Assembly (NCBI RefSeq): GCF_001941865.1 | Contig: NZ_CP016162.1 | Coordinates: 3,285,501 to 3,349,500, forward strand | Direction of reading: 5' to 3' | Source of the DNA: Pseudomonas alcaliphila JAB1 | GTDB taxonomy: Bacteria; Pseudomonadota; Gammaproteobacteria; Pseudomonadales; Pseudomonadaceae | DNA length: 64,000 nt | Shown: in pieces, positions 1 through 9,841 of the stretch | How positions within the stretch are numbered: the stretch's first letter is position 1 | How the letters are laid out: the number at the start of each line of letters is the position of its first letter | Translations under genes and position numbers: made by a program | Notes under the pieces: generated by a model | Told to the model about the DNA's origin: nothing | The model's input: the letters and a program-made list of their open reading frames with translations, nothing else | Database searches by the model: none

Positions 1-339
1 CTCAGCAGCGATGGACCCGCGATCAACCTGAGCGCGCGAGCCGTTGCCCGCCTCCACCAGCAGGTCTCGAACTCGCAGCAGGACGGTATTGATCGAGTCA
101 AGAGTGACTTCTTCCTGCTGCAGGCTGTTATTCGCTGCAGTGAGGTTTTCCTTGTGCTGATTGAGCACGCCCTGCTGCTGCTCCAACTGTAACAGGCGCA
201 CCGAGGCCACCGGATCGTCCGCCGGGGTCAGGATGCGATTGCCAGTGCTGATCTGTTCCTGGGTACGGATCACACTCGCGTAGTTACGCTGCAAGCCGTT
301 TACGCCGTTGTTGAACGCCTGGACAGTGGAGATGCGCAT
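1..339 (-). CDS. flgL: Flagellar hook-filament junction protein FlgL (HAP3), partial
   Basis: The first 113 codons of a minus-strand gene are present; the C-terminal part lies beyond the window edge. FlgL, with FlgK, joins the hook to the flagellin filament and is exported by the flagellar type III system. The N-terminus (MRISTVQAFNNGVNGLQ, then a conserved RTQEQISTGNRI stretch) is the flagellin-like coiled-coil domain of FlgL. It lies 103 nt downstream of flgK in the same direction, the normal position at the end of flgFGHIJKL in Pseudomonas. Identification is from family knowledge of the N-terminus and position; the C-terminal half cannot be judged. Confidence 0.9.
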   Translation of the reverse strand, partial: MRISTVQAFNNGVNGLQRNYASVIRTQEQISTGNRILTPADDPVASVRLLQLEQQQGVLNQHKENLTAANNSLQQEEVTLDSINTVLLRVRDLLVEAGNGSRAQVDRGSIAAE

Positions 340-442
340 ATCGAAACCTCTGTGAACTGCTCGTCCATACCTGCTTCTGTATGAGCGGATTCTGCTAACA
401 ACCTGTTGCGAGCGACGCCCGCACCCTACAGGCCCTTCCGGA

Positions 443-2542
443 TTAGCGGAAAGCACCTATCAATGTATCGAACAGACTGCGCGCAGTTTGAATGATTTGT
501 GCCGATGCCTGGTAATACTGCTGAAACTTGATGAGATTGGCCGCTTCCTCGTCCAGGTTGACGCCTGAAAGTGAGTCGCGGTTATCTGTGGCCTGCTTGA
601 GGATAGTGCTGGTCGCATCATCATCCATGCGGGCCTGGGCGGTCAGGGTGCCGACTCGCTCCACCAGTTCTCCGTATGAGTCGGAAAAACTCATACCGAT
701 ATTTCCTGCAGCACCAGAGCTCACCCCCACCACCGCACGGTTCTGCAGATTGGCCAGCTCCAGAGCGTTGCGGTTATCGGAAACGCCTTTGTCGTTAAGC
801 CCCAAACTGAAGCTGTCGCCGTCCTGAGGACGACCACTGAAGCTCTGTTCGACGGTGTAGCTCTGGGTAACCCCACCTACCGTGACCTGCACGGCGAATG
901 ACAATGTGTTGTTCTGACCCGGTACTACTGGCAACGAAGTAAGTGGCACCGAAGCTGGCGGTGCCGTCGTGATGCTCATGCCCGCCGGCAGCGGAGTCTG
1001 GAAGACCAGTTCGCCGGCCGTCTCGTCGTAACGCATGCTCAACTGGCCGAAAGCGCTTATGTTGGCCTGCTGCAAGGGGTCGGAGACGAAGCCGTCATTG
1101 GGGAAGCCGACAGGCGGGTTCGCTGGATCCAGAACTGCCTTGATAGCAGGCTGCCCTATTTGCCCAGTTCCCCGGTTTTGCTGATTGGCCTCACCGCGTA
1201 GTGGCGCCGCAAAAGCCAGCTGATCAGGTTGATCCAGCTGCGCCCCGATATCGAATGCCCCGTTACGCGTCGGCTGCAGCAGTAAACGGTCGCCGGCAAA
1301 TGGAGTTCCACTCAGGGTAACGCTGAAGCCTTGGTCGCGACCGGCGCTGTCACTAAAGCGAAGCTCGGGAAAGTTACTGGCATCAACGGTGATATCTGCG
1401 TTGTCGCTGAGCCGGCGCGCCTTATAGTTGGTGCCGTCGAACTCCAGGCGATAGTCACTGGCGTGCAGTACACGGCTGTTGTCTATCGACAAACCGCCGC
1501 TGACTTGAGAAATGTTGTCTGAAAAGGCGCGCACGCGCTGAGACATCAATGCAGGGCTATTGAGATCCTTGAACAGACTGGCGCCCACATTCCCCTTCAG
1601 ATCCAGCCCCTGCCCGAGCTGACTGTTGACCTCCTCGCTAACCGCGATAGCCATCCGACCGAGAGCGTTGAAGCTCGAGTCCAGCACTTCTTCACGATAG
1701 CGAATCAGCCCACCCAGCTCACCGCCGGTAATCTGCGTGGTAATCGACTGGCGCGAGCCACCGCTGACGAAGTCGATGTCAAAACGCGTAGGATCGGAGC
1801 GCCCCGATACAGCTTCCAAGCGGTTGGCGGTGTTACCGACCACCAATGGCTGACCACTGCCAATGAACAGGTTGTAGCTGTTATCGTCCTGCGGCACGAC
1901 CGTGACGCCAATGTATTCAGATAGCTGCCTTACCGCCTCATCTCGCGCATCGAGCAAATCGTTGGGCGGAGCTCCCGCAGAGGACGCCAACGCAATTGCC
2001 TGGTTAAGCTGGCCTACCGAACCCGCCAAGCGGTTGACCTGCTCACTGACGACCTGCATCTGCTTGTTGGCGAATTCGTTCTGGCTGGCCAAGCGGTCGT
2101 AAAGCGTATTGAAGCGCCTCGCCAGACCTTCGGCTTCGGATAACACCAGCTGCCGCGCCGGAATATTGGCAGGATCTTCAGCAGCCGTTTGAGCGGCGGC
2201 GAAGAACTTCTGCAAGGATGGCGTGACACCCGTCGTGGAGCCGGCCAACAGAGAATCAAGCTGGCTGATCTGGCTCAGATAGGACTTCACGTCAGCACTC
2301 AACGCAGTGCTGCTACGGAGCTGAGAGGTGAGAAACTCACTGTAGGTTCGACGAATATCCGTAAGGGAGGTACCCGAGCCGATATAACCAGCCCCACTGA
2401 ACTGTGGTGTACGGGTCGCCTGCGTCGTGTCCTGGCGAGAGTAGCCAGGCGTATTGACGTTGGTGATGTTGTGACCGGTTACCGTCAGCGAGGTTTTGGT
2501 TGCCGAGAGCCCCGACAAACCGATGCTCAATAGATCAGCCAT
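443..2542 (-). CDS. flgK: Flagellar hook-associated protein FlgK (HAP1)
   Basis: This 699-residue protein forms the first hook-filament junction ring. It begins MADLLSIGLSGLSATKTSL with the flagellar rod/hook signature NITNVNTPGYSRQ near residue 25. It ends with the conserved C-terminal helix region (NLDEEAANLIKFQQYYQASAQ, then a LFDTLIGAFR end). Length is close to that of Pseudomonas FlgK. It starts 10 nt after flgJ stops and precedes flgL, so it is cotranscribed in flgFGHIJKL. No signal peptide is expected, because FlgK uses the flagellar export apparatus. Confidence 0.97.
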   Translation of the reverse strand: MADLLSIGLSGLSATKTSLTVTGHNITNVNTPGYSRQDTTQATRTPQFSGAGYIGSGTSLTDIRRTYSEFLTSQLRSSTALSADVKSYLSQISQLDSLLAGSTTGVTPSLQKFFAAAQTAAEDPANIPARQLVLSEAEGLARRFNTLYDRLASQNEFANKQMQVVSEQVNRLAGSVGQLNQAIALASSAGAPPNDLLDARDEAVRQLSEYIGVTVVPQDDNSYNLFIGSGQPLVVGNTANRLEAVSGRSDPTRFDIDFVSGGSRQSITTQITGGELGGLIRYREEVLDSSFNALGRMAIAVSEEVNSQLGQGLDLKGNVGASLFKDLNSPALMSQRVRAFSDNISQVSGGLSIDNSRVLHASDYRLEFDGTNYKARRLSDNADITVDASNFPELRFSDSAGRDQGFSVTLSGTPFAGDRLLLQPTRNGAFDIGAQLDQPDQLAFAAPLRGEANQQNRGTGQIGQPAIKAVLDPANPPVGFPNDGFVSDPLQQANISAFGQLSMRYDETAGELVFQTPLPAGMSITTAPPASVPLTSLPVVPGQNNTLSFAVQVTVGGVTQSYTVEQSFSGRPQDGDSFSLGLNDKGVSDNRNALELANLQNRAVVGVSSGAAGNIGMSFSDSYGELVERVGTLTAQARMDDDATSTILKQATDNRDSLSGVNLDEEAANLIKFQQYYQASAQIIQTARSLFDTLIGAFR

Positions 2543-2551
2543 GATTCAACC

Positions 2552-3736
2552 TCAAGTCCTTGTGGTGCTACTGTCGGCAGCGGCGATTGCTTGATAGGTC
2601 TGCATCTTGCGAGCGATCTGCGAAATCTTGCGCGCATAGTTCGGATCAGTGGCGTAGCCAGCCTGCTGCAGTTCCTTGACGAAACGCTCCGGATTCTCGG
2701 TGACGTTCAGCGCCTTCTCGTAGCGACCGTTGTTCTGCAGGAAACTGACGTAATCGTCGAAGCTCTGCGCATAGGAGTCATAGGCACGGAAGCTGGCCGC
2801 CTCCTTCACCGCCTTGCCACCCTTGTATTCCGTGGTCAGCACGCGGGCTGATTCGCCCTCCCAGCTACCATGGGACTTGATGCCGAACAGGTTGTGGCTG
2901 CTCTCGCCATCGCGGGTGCGGATGATCGACTTGCCCCAACCGGTTTCCAGAGCGGCCTGGGCCACCAGGTAACGCGGGTCGACACCGATCTTCTCGGCAG
3001 CGGCTTCCGCCATCGGCAGCATGGTGGCGACAAATTCCTGCGGTGAGCTGAATGCAGCTTTGCCCGGCGCCAGTGGCGGTTGAGCAATACGACGGCCCGT
3101 CAATGCATCGCTATTGCCAAGACTGAGGCCGCGATCCTTGGGCGCGGCGCTGGCCTGCGCCGGAATCCAGTCACTGCCGGCCAGGGTCTTGCCCTCGCCC
3201 ACTGCAGCCGATGGCACGATACCGGCCAACAGGCGGTCCGCCAGTTTGCCCGGCACGGAGAGGCGCCGGCGATTGAGCAGCGCCACGTCATCACGGAAGC
3301 CTTCGCTAGTGGCGACCTTGTCAGCCTTCGACTTGCTCACTGCTGCGACCGGTTGCTCGATCTGCGCGAAGGGGTTTGGGCGGCTCGACGGCTGCTTGAT
3401 CTTCGACATCTGCCGCACCAGTACATCAGCCAGACCGATACCGCGCCCTTCCTTGGAGAGCGTCACCGCCAGTTGCTGGTCGTGCATGTCCTGATAGGTC
3501 TTGCTCTCGTTGCTGTTCATGAAGTTGCCCTCGCCGAACGCGGCGTTGGCCGAACGCATGGCCTTGAGCATTTCATTCATGAACAGCGATTCGAACTCCT
3601 GCGCAACCTTGCGGATGTTCTGCTCGGTGTCACCGCCCACCTTGAACTGGTTGAGGCGGTCCAGGTCGGTGAAGGCGCCACTGTCGATCGGGCTTTTACC
3701 GCCTGCCAGCAGACCGGCTGAGAGTCGAGAATCCAT
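2552..3736 (-). CDS. flgJ: Flagellar rod assembly protein / peptidoglycan hydrolase FlgJ
   Basis: This 394-residue two-domain protein acts in the periplasm. Residues about 25-110 are the rod-capping domain (QEFESLFMNEMLKAMR motif). Residues about 235-385 are a glucosaminidase/muramidase domain that opens the murein layer for the growing rod (AQAALETGWGKSI, NLFGIKSHGSWEG and the YATDPNYARKI element, with the catalytic Glu in ALETGWG). The linker between them is long, as in other pseudomonads. It lies between flgI and flgK in the flgFGHIJKL transcript. Length matches Pseudomonas FlgJ. Confidence 0.97.
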   Translation of the reverse strand: MDSRLSAGLLAGGKSPIDSGAFTDLDRLNQFKVGGDTEQNIRKVAQEFESLFMNEMLKAMRSANAAFGEGNFMNSNESKTYQDMHDQQLAVTLSKEGRGIGLADVLVRQMSKIKQPSSRPNPFAQIEQPVAAVSKSKADKVATSEGFRDDVALLNRRRLSVPGKLADRLLAGIVPSAAVGEGKTLAGSDWIPAQASAAPKDRGLSLGNSDALTGRRIAQPPLAPGKAAFSSPQEFVATMLPMAEAAAEKIGVDPRYLVAQAALETGWGKSIIRTRDGESSHNLFGIKSHGSWEGESARVLTTEYKGGKAVKEAASFRAYDSYAQSFDDYVSFLQNNGRYEKALNVTENPERFVKELQQAGYATDPNYARKISQIARKMQTYQAIAAADSSTTRT

Positions 3737-3750
3737 ATCGGCAATCCTCC

Positions 3751-5037
3751 TCAGATCACGATCAGGTCGGCCTGAAGGGCGCCGGCTTGCTTGAGCGCCT
3801 CCAGGATGGCCATCAGGTCGGAGGGCGCTGCACCCACCTGGTTAACCGCACGGACGATCTCGTCCAGGCTGGTACCAGGGCCGAACTTGAACATCGGTTT
3901 GGCCTCTTCCTCGGCGCCCACGCGAGAGCGCGGCACCACGGCGGTCTGGCCGCCGGAGAATGCCTCGGGCTGGCTGACGATGGGGTCTTCGGTAATGGTC
4001 ACGGTCAGGCTGCCGTGCGTCACTGCAGCCGGCTGTACCTTGACGTCCTGGCCAATGACGATGGTGCCGGTACGCGAGTTGATGATGACCTTGGCCACCG
4101 CTTTACCTGCCTCGACCTGCAGGTTCTCGAGGATCGACAGATAGTCGACGCGCTGATTCGGGTCGAGCGGTGCGCTGACGCGAATCGAGCCGCCATCGAT
4201 GGCCTGGGCCACGCCAGGGCCAAGCAGGTCGTTGATCTGATCGACGATATTCTTCGCCGTGGTGAAGTCGGGGCGGTTGAGGTTCAAAGTCAGGTAATTG
4301 CCCTGATCGAAACCACTCGGCACCGGACGCTCGACGGTAGCCCCGCCAGGGATGCGCCCGGCGGACGGCACGTTGACGGTGATGCGCGAACCGTCGGCAC
4401 CACTGGCGTCGAAACCACCGACCACCAGGTTGCCCTGGGCGATGGCGTAGACGTTACCGTCGATGCCCTTGAGCGGCGTCATCAGCAGGCTGCCACCACG
4501 CAGACTCTTGGCGTTACCAATCGAGGAAATGGTGATGTCGATGGTCTGTCCGGGCTTGGCGAACGCCGGTAGATCAGCATGCACCGATACGGCCGCGACG
4601 TTCTTCAACTGTACGTTGCCACCTGGCGGCACCTTGATGCCGAACTGCGCCAGCATGTTGTTGAAGGTCTGCACGGTAAAGGGGGTCTGCGTGGTCTGGT
4701 CGCCGCTGCCATTAAGGCCGACCACCAGGCCGTAACCGATCAACTGGTTGCTGCGCACACCCTGGATCGACGCCAGATCCTTCAAACGCTCGGCCTGGGT
4801 CGGCAAGCTCATCAGCAGGCACAACAACATGACAGCCAGCAGGAACCAGTCGTTGACGGCGCGGCGACGATAACCGCGATGAGCCACGGCAAACTGCTGA
4901 CGGCAGGAGATCAACGACATCGAACGCTCGCGCGCCTTCTTCGGCAGGAACGAGTTCTGCTCACGCACCGGCACGTCCGTAAAAGCTTCGCGGATAGAAC
5001 TCACGCCTACCAAGGTCAGGGGCCATTTCATCGTCAT
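3751..5037 (-). CDS. flgI: Flagellar P-ring protein FlgI, with atypical N-terminal extension
   Basis: FlgI builds the periplasmic P-ring bushing around the rod. The mature protein is clear from [22 protein letters not shown] onward and ends LQADLIVI. I chose the ATG at 5037 because a GAGGAT ribosome site precedes it and it sits 5 nt after the flgH stop; this gives 428 residues against about 369 in P. aeruginosa. The surplus is an N-terminal stretch of about 60 residues, rich in Arg, before the hydrophobic signal segment ([18 protein letters not shown]). An internal start at 4920 would give 379 residues with a more normal signal peptide, but its ribosome site is weak. The gene identity is certain; the start is not. 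Confidence 0.93.
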   Translation of the reverse strand: MTMKWPLTLVGVSSIREAFTDVPVREQNSFLPKKARERSMSLISCRQQFAVAHRGYRRRAVNDWFLLAVMLLCLLMSLPTQAERLKDLASIQGVRSNQLIGYGLVVGLNGSGDQTTQTPFTVQTFNNMLAQFGIKVPPGGNVQLKNVAAVSVHADLPAFAKPGQTIDITISSIGNAKSLRGGSLLMTPLKGIDGNVYAIAQGNLVVGGFDASGADGSRITVNVPSAGRIPGGATVERPVPSGFDQGNYLTLNLNRPDFTTAKNIVDQINDLLGPGVAQAIDGGSIRVSAPLDPNQRVDYLSILENLQVEAGKAVAKVIINSRTGTIVIGQDVKVQPAAVTHGSLTVTITEDPIVSQPEAFSGGQTAVVPRSRVGAEEEAKPMFKFGPGTSLDEIVRAVNQVGAAPSDLMAILEALKQAGALQADLIVI

Positions 5038-5041
5038 ATCC

Positions 5042-5740
5042 TCAGAACGGCCACAGCGGGCTGACAAAGAAGCGGCTCAGCCAGCCCGGCTGACTGGCAT
5101 CGGCGAACGCACCAGTACCGGAATAAGTAATGCGCGCATCGGCAACGCGGGTGGATGACACGGTGTTGTCCGTCGTAATGTCGTCGGCACGAACCAGGCC
5201 GGAAATACGTACCAGCTCATCACCGGTATTAAGGGTCATCCATTTCTCGCCCCGCACCACCAGGATGCCATTGGGCAGAACCTCGGCGACGGTAACGGTG
5301 ACCGAGCCCGACAGACTGTTGCTCTGCCCGGCCTGGCCGGAGCCGCTGGCCTCACGCTCGCCATTGAACTGAGCGCCGAGATTCATGCTGCCGCCCGTCA
5401 GTGGGTTGGTCGCCGATGGGGTGGAGCCGAACAGCGACGTCACGCCCATATTGGCGCTGCTGTCCTTCTGGATGTTGCTGTTGGCGTTCTTGCTGGCCTG
5501 AGTACGCTCATTCAGGGTGATGGTAATGATGTCACCGACACGAAATGCCTTGCGGTCGTCATACAGGCCATTCTCGAAGCCTGCCTGATAGATCGAGCCG
5601 TTGTTCTGTGCAGCCGGCAACGGGGTACGCGGCAACACCGGCGCGTAATAGGGATCATCCGGCTTGGCTGTCGGCGCCACGCAGCCGCTGCCAAGCAGCA
5701 GGCCAGCCAACAGGGGGAAACAGAGAATTTGCCGGTTCAT
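5042..5740 (-). CDS. flgH: Flagellar L-ring lipoprotein FlgH
   Basis: This 232-residue outer-membrane lipoprotein forms the L-ring. A type II signal peptide ends in the lipobox LGSGC (about residues 16-20). The family core [21 protein letters not shown] and the [10 protein letters not shown] segment follow, and the C-terminus is FVSPLWPF. The ATG at 5740 has a GAGG ribosome site 8 nt upstream; the GTG two codons earlier is too close to it. The gene sits between flgG and flgI in the operon. Length is normal. Confidence 0.96.
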   Translation of the reverse strand: MNRQILCFPLLAGLLLGSGCVAPTAKPDDPYYAPVLPRTPLPAAQNNGSIYQAGFENGLYDDRKAFRVGDIITITLNERTQASKNANSNIQKDSSANMGVTSLFGSTPSATNPLTGGSMNLGAQFNGEREASGSGQAGQSNSLSGSVTVTVAEVLPNGILVVRGEKWMTLNTGDELVRISGLVRADDITTDNTVSSTRVADARITYSGTGAFADASQPGWLSRFFVSPLWPF

Positions 5741-5777
5741 AACCACTACCTCGCGGCGTTCAAAACAGTGTCAAAAA

Positions 5778-6563
5778 TCAGAGGTTCTGCGTCACGAACG
5801 ACAGCATCTGATCAGCGGTGGAAATCACCTTGGAGTTCATCTCGTAAGCGCGCTGGGTGGTGATCATGTTCACCAACTCCTCCACCACGCTGACGTTGGA
5901 GTTTTCCAGGGTGTTCTGCAGCGTGGCGCCAAGGCCATTGAGACCCGGGTTGCCCACCTGCGGCGCGCCACTGGAACCGGTCTCCAGGAACAGGTTGTTA
6001 CCGATGGCTTCCAGGCCCGCAGGGTTGACGAAGTCGGCCAGCTGGATATTGCCGATGATCTGCGGCTGCGGATTGCCGGTGGTGGTCACCGAGACAGTGC
6101 CATCTTCACCGACGGTGAAGGTGCGCACTTCGTTCGGCAGGACGATCGCCGGTTCCAGGGCAAACCCCTGGGAGGTGACGATCTGCCCATCGGAATTCAG
6201 GTGAAAGCTGCCGTCACGGGTATAGGAAACGGTGCCGTCGGGCTGCAGGATCTGGAAGAAACCACGGCCATTGACCGCCATGTCCAGCGGCTGCTCGGTC
6301 GTTTGCAGACTGCCAGCGGTGAAGATCTTCTGCGTACCCACCACGCGCACACCGGTGCCGAGCTGCAAACCTGAGGGCAACTCGCTGTCCTGGCTGGACT
6401 GGCCACCTGGCTGACGACGGATCTGATAGAGCAGATCCTCGAACTCGGCGCGATCACGCTTGAAGCCGGTGGTGGCGACGTTGGCCAGGTTGTTGGAAAT
6501 GGTGGTCAGGTTCATGTCCTGAGCGGACAAACCGGTCTTGCTGACCCACAGTGCCGGAAGCAT
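5778..6563 (-). CDS. flgG: Flagellar distal rod protein FlgG
   Basis: This is the 261-residue distal rod subunit. The N-terminal rod signature is present (MLPALWVSKTGLSAQDMNLT followed by ISNNLANVATTGFKRDRAEF). The C-terminal conserved helix is also present (NVSVVEELVNMITTQRAYEMN). Length equals the usual FlgG length. A GAGGAG ribosome site precedes the ATG. The protein is exported without a cleaved signal peptide and assembles after FlgF. It is the second gene of flgFGHIJKL. Confidence 0.98.
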   Translation of the reverse strand: MLPALWVSKTGLSAQDMNLTTISNNLANVATTGFKRDRAEFEDLLYQIRRQPGGQSSQDSELPSGLQLGTGVRVVGTQKIFTAGSLQTTEQPLDMAVNGRGFFQILQPDGTVSYTRDGSFHLNSDGQIVTSQGFALEPAIVLPNEVRTFTVGEDGTVSVTTTGNPQPQIIGNIQLADFVNPAGLEAIGNNLFLETGSSGAPQVGNPGLNGLGATLQNTLENSNVSVVEELVNMITTQRAYEMNSKVISTADQMLSFVTQNL

Positions 6564-6609
6564 ATCGATTCTCCTCGGGCGCCGGTTTTACGGCGCCGCG
6601 TGCTGGTAA

Positions 6610-7350
6610 TTAGCTAATTTGCAAAACCCGCGCCATGGCCGACGAGTTGTCCTCGGCGGTGCGCATCATCTTCACCGACAGCTCGAACTGACGGGACAGG
6701 GAGAGGATGGCGGTCATCTCTTCAACGGCGTTGACGTTGCTCGCCTCGAGGAAACCCGACGTCACCTGAACGGTCGCATCGGCCTCTATCTCGGGCTGGC
6801 CCTTGACGCGGATCAGGCCATCGGTGCCCTTCTCCATGCTTTTCGGATCAGGGTTGACCAGCTTGATACGGTCGACTTCAGCCAATACGTTGGGATCTTC
6901 ACCAAGCGCACGAATGCTGATGGTGCCGTCCTGGCCAATCTCCACCTTCTGCTCCGGCGGCACGGCAATCGGCCCGGCATTGCCCATGACCGGCAAACCA
7001 TTGCCGGTACGCAGCACGCCCAGGGCATCGATATTCAGGCTGGCAGTACGTACGTAGGCCTCGCTGCCATCGGGCGTTTGCACGGCGATCCAGCCCTTGC
7101 CACCAATGGCAACATCAAGGTCACGACCGGTTTCCTGCAGCGAACCGGGGCGAAAATCCGTAGCCGGGCGTTCGCTCATGGCGAACACGCGCGCCGGATG
7201 GGTCTCACCGAACAGCGGCATGGAGCGCGCCTGCTCGAAATCGCGACGAAAACCCGAGGTGGAAACGTTCGCCAGGTTATTGGCGTGGGCGCGCAGAGCC
7301 AGTGTGTTGTTCTGCGCTCCGGTCATGGAGACGTACAGCATCTTGTCCAT
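6610..7350 (-). CDS. flgF: Flagellar proximal rod protein FlgF
   Basis: This 246-residue rod protein starts MDKMLYVSMTGAQNNTLALR, with ANNLANVSTSGFRRDFEQA as the rod signature and a C-terminal NVNAVEEMTAILSLSRQFELS helix. A longer reading to 7392 exists, but the ATG at 7350 has a GGAG ribosome site and matches the normal FlgF start. It is the first gene of the flgFGHIJKL operon, and a sigma-54 promoter lies 50-65 nt upstream. Confidence 0.97.
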   Translation of the reverse strand: MDKMLYVSMTGAQNNTLALRAHANNLANVSTSGFRRDFEQARSMPLFGETHPARVFAMSERPATDFRPGSLQETGRDLDVAIGGKGWIAVQTPDGSEAYVRTASLNIDALGVLRTGNGLPVMGNAGPIAVPPEQKVEIGQDGTISIRALGEDPNVLAEVDRIKLVNPDPKSMEKGTDGLIRVKGQPEIEADATVQVTSGFLEASNVNAVEEMTAILSLSRQFELSVKMMRTAEDNSSAMARVLQIS

Positions 7351-7399
7351 GGTAATTCTCCGAGTGGGCGACACGCCCTTGGCTCTTTGCATTGACTAC

Positions 7400-7415
7400 A
7401 GCAAGCGCCGTGCCA
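7400..7415 (-). promoter_or_regulatory. Sigma-54 (RpoN) promoter of flgFGHIJKL
   Basis: Read on the minus strand, TGGCAC-GGCGC-TTGCT matches the -24/-12 consensus (TGGCAC-N5-TTGCW) exactly, including the invariant GG and GC at correct spacing. It lies about 50 nt upstream of the flgF start. In P. aeruginosa this operon is RpoN- and FleR-dependent, so the site is expected. Confidence 0.88.
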
Positions 7416-7513
7416 GCCTCGAAAAATAAGCGTAAGATACTGATTTAAAATGATTTTATAGATAAGCCAGGATCACAAAGGAACGCCGGCGGCGGGGTTT
7501 TGCCGGCCCTGAA

Positions 7514-7545
7514 ACGGCAAAAGCGGCAAGCCAGGCTTGCCGCTT
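7514..7545 (-). terminator. Stem-loop after flgE, overlapping a repeat shared with the flgB upstream region
   Basis: A 10-bp perfect stem (AAGCGGCAAG/CTTGCCGCTT, 7521-7530 and 7536-7545) lies just after the flgE stop and is followed on the minus strand by a short TTTT run. It can end the flgBCDE transcript. The adjoining ACGGCAA at 7514-7520 plus the left arm repeat a sequence found upstream of flgB (10824-10839), so the element may also be an activator site for the flgF promoter about 100 bp away. The terminator role is an inference from structure and position. Confidence 0.6.
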
Positions 7546-7563
7546 TGTTTCAGCCCCGAGTCA

Positions 7564-9111
7564 TCAACGCAGGTTGATGATGGTCTGGGTAATGGCGCTT
7601 TCGGTTTCGATGGTCTTGGCGTTGGCCTGGTAGTTGCGCTGGGCCACGATCAGATTCACCAATTGGTCCGACAGCTCGACGTTGGAGTCTTCAATCGCAC
7701 CTGACTGCACTGCCCCCAGAGTTCCCGAGCGCGGCGGGTTACGAACGGGCTCACCCGAAGCCAACGATTGCACCCACTGCGTCTTACCTACCGGAGTCAG
7801 CCCCTGCACATTGGCAAAATCAGCGAGGATCAGTTGCCCCTGCACCCTGGACTGACCATTGGTGTAGCGCCCGAAGATCATGCCATTCTCATCGATCTCC
7901 AGGCCTGCCAATTCGCCAGTGGTATAGCCGTCCTGCACCACACTGTTGACCGCAAAACTGCTGGAATACTGAGTGGCATTGCGAACATCCAGACGCATAC
8001 CGTCCACATGAGCCTGCGCACCATTGCCAACAGGAATCGCCGGATCACCTGAAAGGTTCGATGGAGTCCATTGACTGCTGCGCAAGGTCAACGTGCCATC
8101 CTCATTGAGCATCCAGAAGTGGTCGGCAGTCAGCGGAGGCGCAGGGTTTGCGTTGGGGTCATAAACGTTGGCCGAAGCGCCGAGAGGCTGCAATTTGCCA
8201 GCGGCGTTGAAACCCATCTCGACCGAAATCGGCGAGCTGTTACCGACCCGGGAGATGGCCGCCAGGATATCCTGGGAAGTCGGAGCAGGAACCGCTGACA
8301 GCATCGGCGTGACCTGCGCATCGATACGACTGCGAAAGTCTGAGGGATCCTCCAGCGCGCCAAGAGCCGCCGCAAGCACACTGGCCGGGGTACCACCACC
8401 CTGCAGCGCGTCACGGGCCGCCAGGTTGGCATCCCCCGCCTTGGGGTGCGCGCCGTCGATCAGTACGTCCATGCGCCATTCATTTGGCCCGGTCTTGACG
8501 AAGTACTGAGAAAATACGTGGGCGTTACCCTGCGTGTCGTATACGTTGAACGACGTAGACGAGTTGTAGGTAGTCGGGTCGGCCGGGCTGAATGGAGTAT
8601 TGATTGGCTCGTTCAGGCGCGAGTTCAGGTTGAAGCTCTGCGCGGCAGTAGAAGTCGCGCGAGGCTCTTGGTTGGCGCTATCGACACGCAGGTCACCGAC
8701 AACGCCAGGCTGCAGCACACCATTACCATCGACCAGATAACCCTGAAGGTTGTAGCCGAAGTTATCGGTGATGAAACCCTCTCGATCGGTACCGAAATAG
8801 CCTGCACGGGTGTAACTCAGCGACCCGTTGTTGCTGACCTGGAAGAAGCCATTGCCGTTGATCGCCAGATCCAACACGTTCTGCGTGTAGTTGACGTTGC
8901 CCTGGTTGAACAACTGCGAGATCCCCGACAGCAGCACCCCACTCCCCTGCGGCATGCTCCCACCGCCCAGCATGGAGGCGGCATAGACATCACCGAACTC
9001 GGCGCGCGACTGCTTGAAGCCCGCGGTACCAGCGTTGGCAATGTTGTTGCCGGTGACATTGAGATCCTTGGTGGCAGCGCGCAAGCCGCTAAGACCAATA
9101 TTGAAAGACAT
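7564..9111 (-). CDS. flgE: Flagellar hook protein FlgE
   Basis: This is the 515-residue main hook subunit. The N-terminus [40 protein letters not shown] is the classical hook/rod signature. The C-terminus ([28 protein letters not shown]) is the matching helix. The central hypervariable domain makes it longer than P. aeruginosa FlgE (about 460), which is common variation for this surface-exposed protein. An AAGGAG site precedes the ATG. It is the last gene of flgBCDE, followed by a terminator-like hairpin. Confidence 0.97.
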   Translation of the reverse strand: MSFNIGLSGLRAATKDLNVTGNNIANAGTAGFKQSRAEFGDVYAASMLGGGSMPQGSGVLLSGISQLFNQGNVNYTQNVLDLAINGNGFFQVSNNGSLSYTRAGYFGTDREGFITDNFGYNLQGYLVDGNGVLQPGVVGDLRVDSANQEPRATSTAAQSFNLNSRLNEPINTPFSPADPTTYNSSTSFNVYDTQGNAHVFSQYFVKTGPNEWRMDVLIDGAHPKAGDANLAARDALQGGGTPASVLAAALGALEDPSDFRSRIDAQVTPMLSAVPAPTSQDILAAISRVGNSSPISVEMGFNAAGKLQPLGASANVYDPNANPAPPLTADHFWMLNEDGTLTLRSSQWTPSNLSGDPAIPVGNGAQAHVDGMRLDVRNATQYSSSFAVNSVVQDGYTTGELAGLEIDENGMIFGRYTNGQSRVQGQLILADFANVQGLTPVGKTQWVQSLASGEPVRNPPRSGTLGAVQSGAIEDSNVELSDQLVNLIVAQRNYQANAKTIETESAITQTIINLR

Positions 9112-9150
9112 ACAAGACTCCTTCGCCGGGGCTCCCGGCAGAACCTGAAA

Positions 9151-9819
9151 TTACTGGCCGATGACCTGAACGCTGGAGAGCGGAACGCTTCCAAGGCCCG
9201 CGAGATTCAATAGCAACTCGTTACCACCAAGGGTGACGCTGTCGACGTTGGCCGGCAGCAGGGTGTAAAGCCCCTTGGTCTCATCGCCGTAGGTGGCTTG
9301 CGCTTCGAACTTGTATGTCCCCGGAGGCATCACTTCACCATCGCTATTCTTGCCATCCCAGATAAAACTGACATTGCCGGCTTCCTGCTGCCCAAGATTG
9401 ATACGCGTCACCAGCGCACCGGAAGCGTTGTCATAGACGTTGACATACACATTGCTGCTGCTAACCGGAAGCACGGTACTAGCTTTGAAGCTCTCGCTGG
9501 TATCGACCACAGCCTTATCGCTCGGAATAATGACTTTGCGGCCGACCAGAGAAGACGCCTGCAACGCCTGCGAAGACTGGAAGCTGGAAAGCATCGAGCC
9601 CATGCTGGTGTTGAGCTTCTCGATCCCTTCGACCTGGCTGAATTGCGCCAACTGGGCGATGAACTCACCGTTACCCTGAGGCTCCAGCGGGTTCTGGTTG
9701 TTGAGTTGGGCCACCAGCAAGTTAAGGAACTCGTTCTTGCCGAGGTCATTGCTCTTCGGTGCGTCCTGTTTGAGCTGGTACTGATCCAGTACTGAGCTAG
9801 TGCCGTTTACGGTGCTCAT
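9151..9819 (-). CDS. flgD: Flagellar hook-capping protein FlgD
   Basis: This 222-residue scaffold caps the growing hook and is lost from the mature structure. The conserved N-terminal region LGKNEFLNLLVAQLNNQNPLEP followed by GEFIAQLAQFSQVEGIEKLN is diagnostic. The C-terminal half holds the Ig-like/Tudor fold (FIWDGKNSDGEVMPPGTYKFEA). It sits between flgC and flgE as usual. Confidence 0.97.
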   Translation of the reverse strand: MSTVNGTSSVLDQYQLKQDAPKSNDLGKNEFLNLLVAQLNNQNPLEPQGNGEFIAQLAQFSQVEGIEKLNTSMGSMLSSFQSSQALQASSLVGRKVIIPSDKAVVDTSESFKASTVLPVSSSNVYVNVYDNASGALVTRINLGQQEAGNVSFIWDGKNSDGEVMPPGTYKFEAQATYGDETKGLYTLLPANVDSVTLGGNELLLNLAGLGSVPLSSVQVIGQ

Positions 9820-9841
9820 ACCCTGATTTCCTCGTCTCGTC

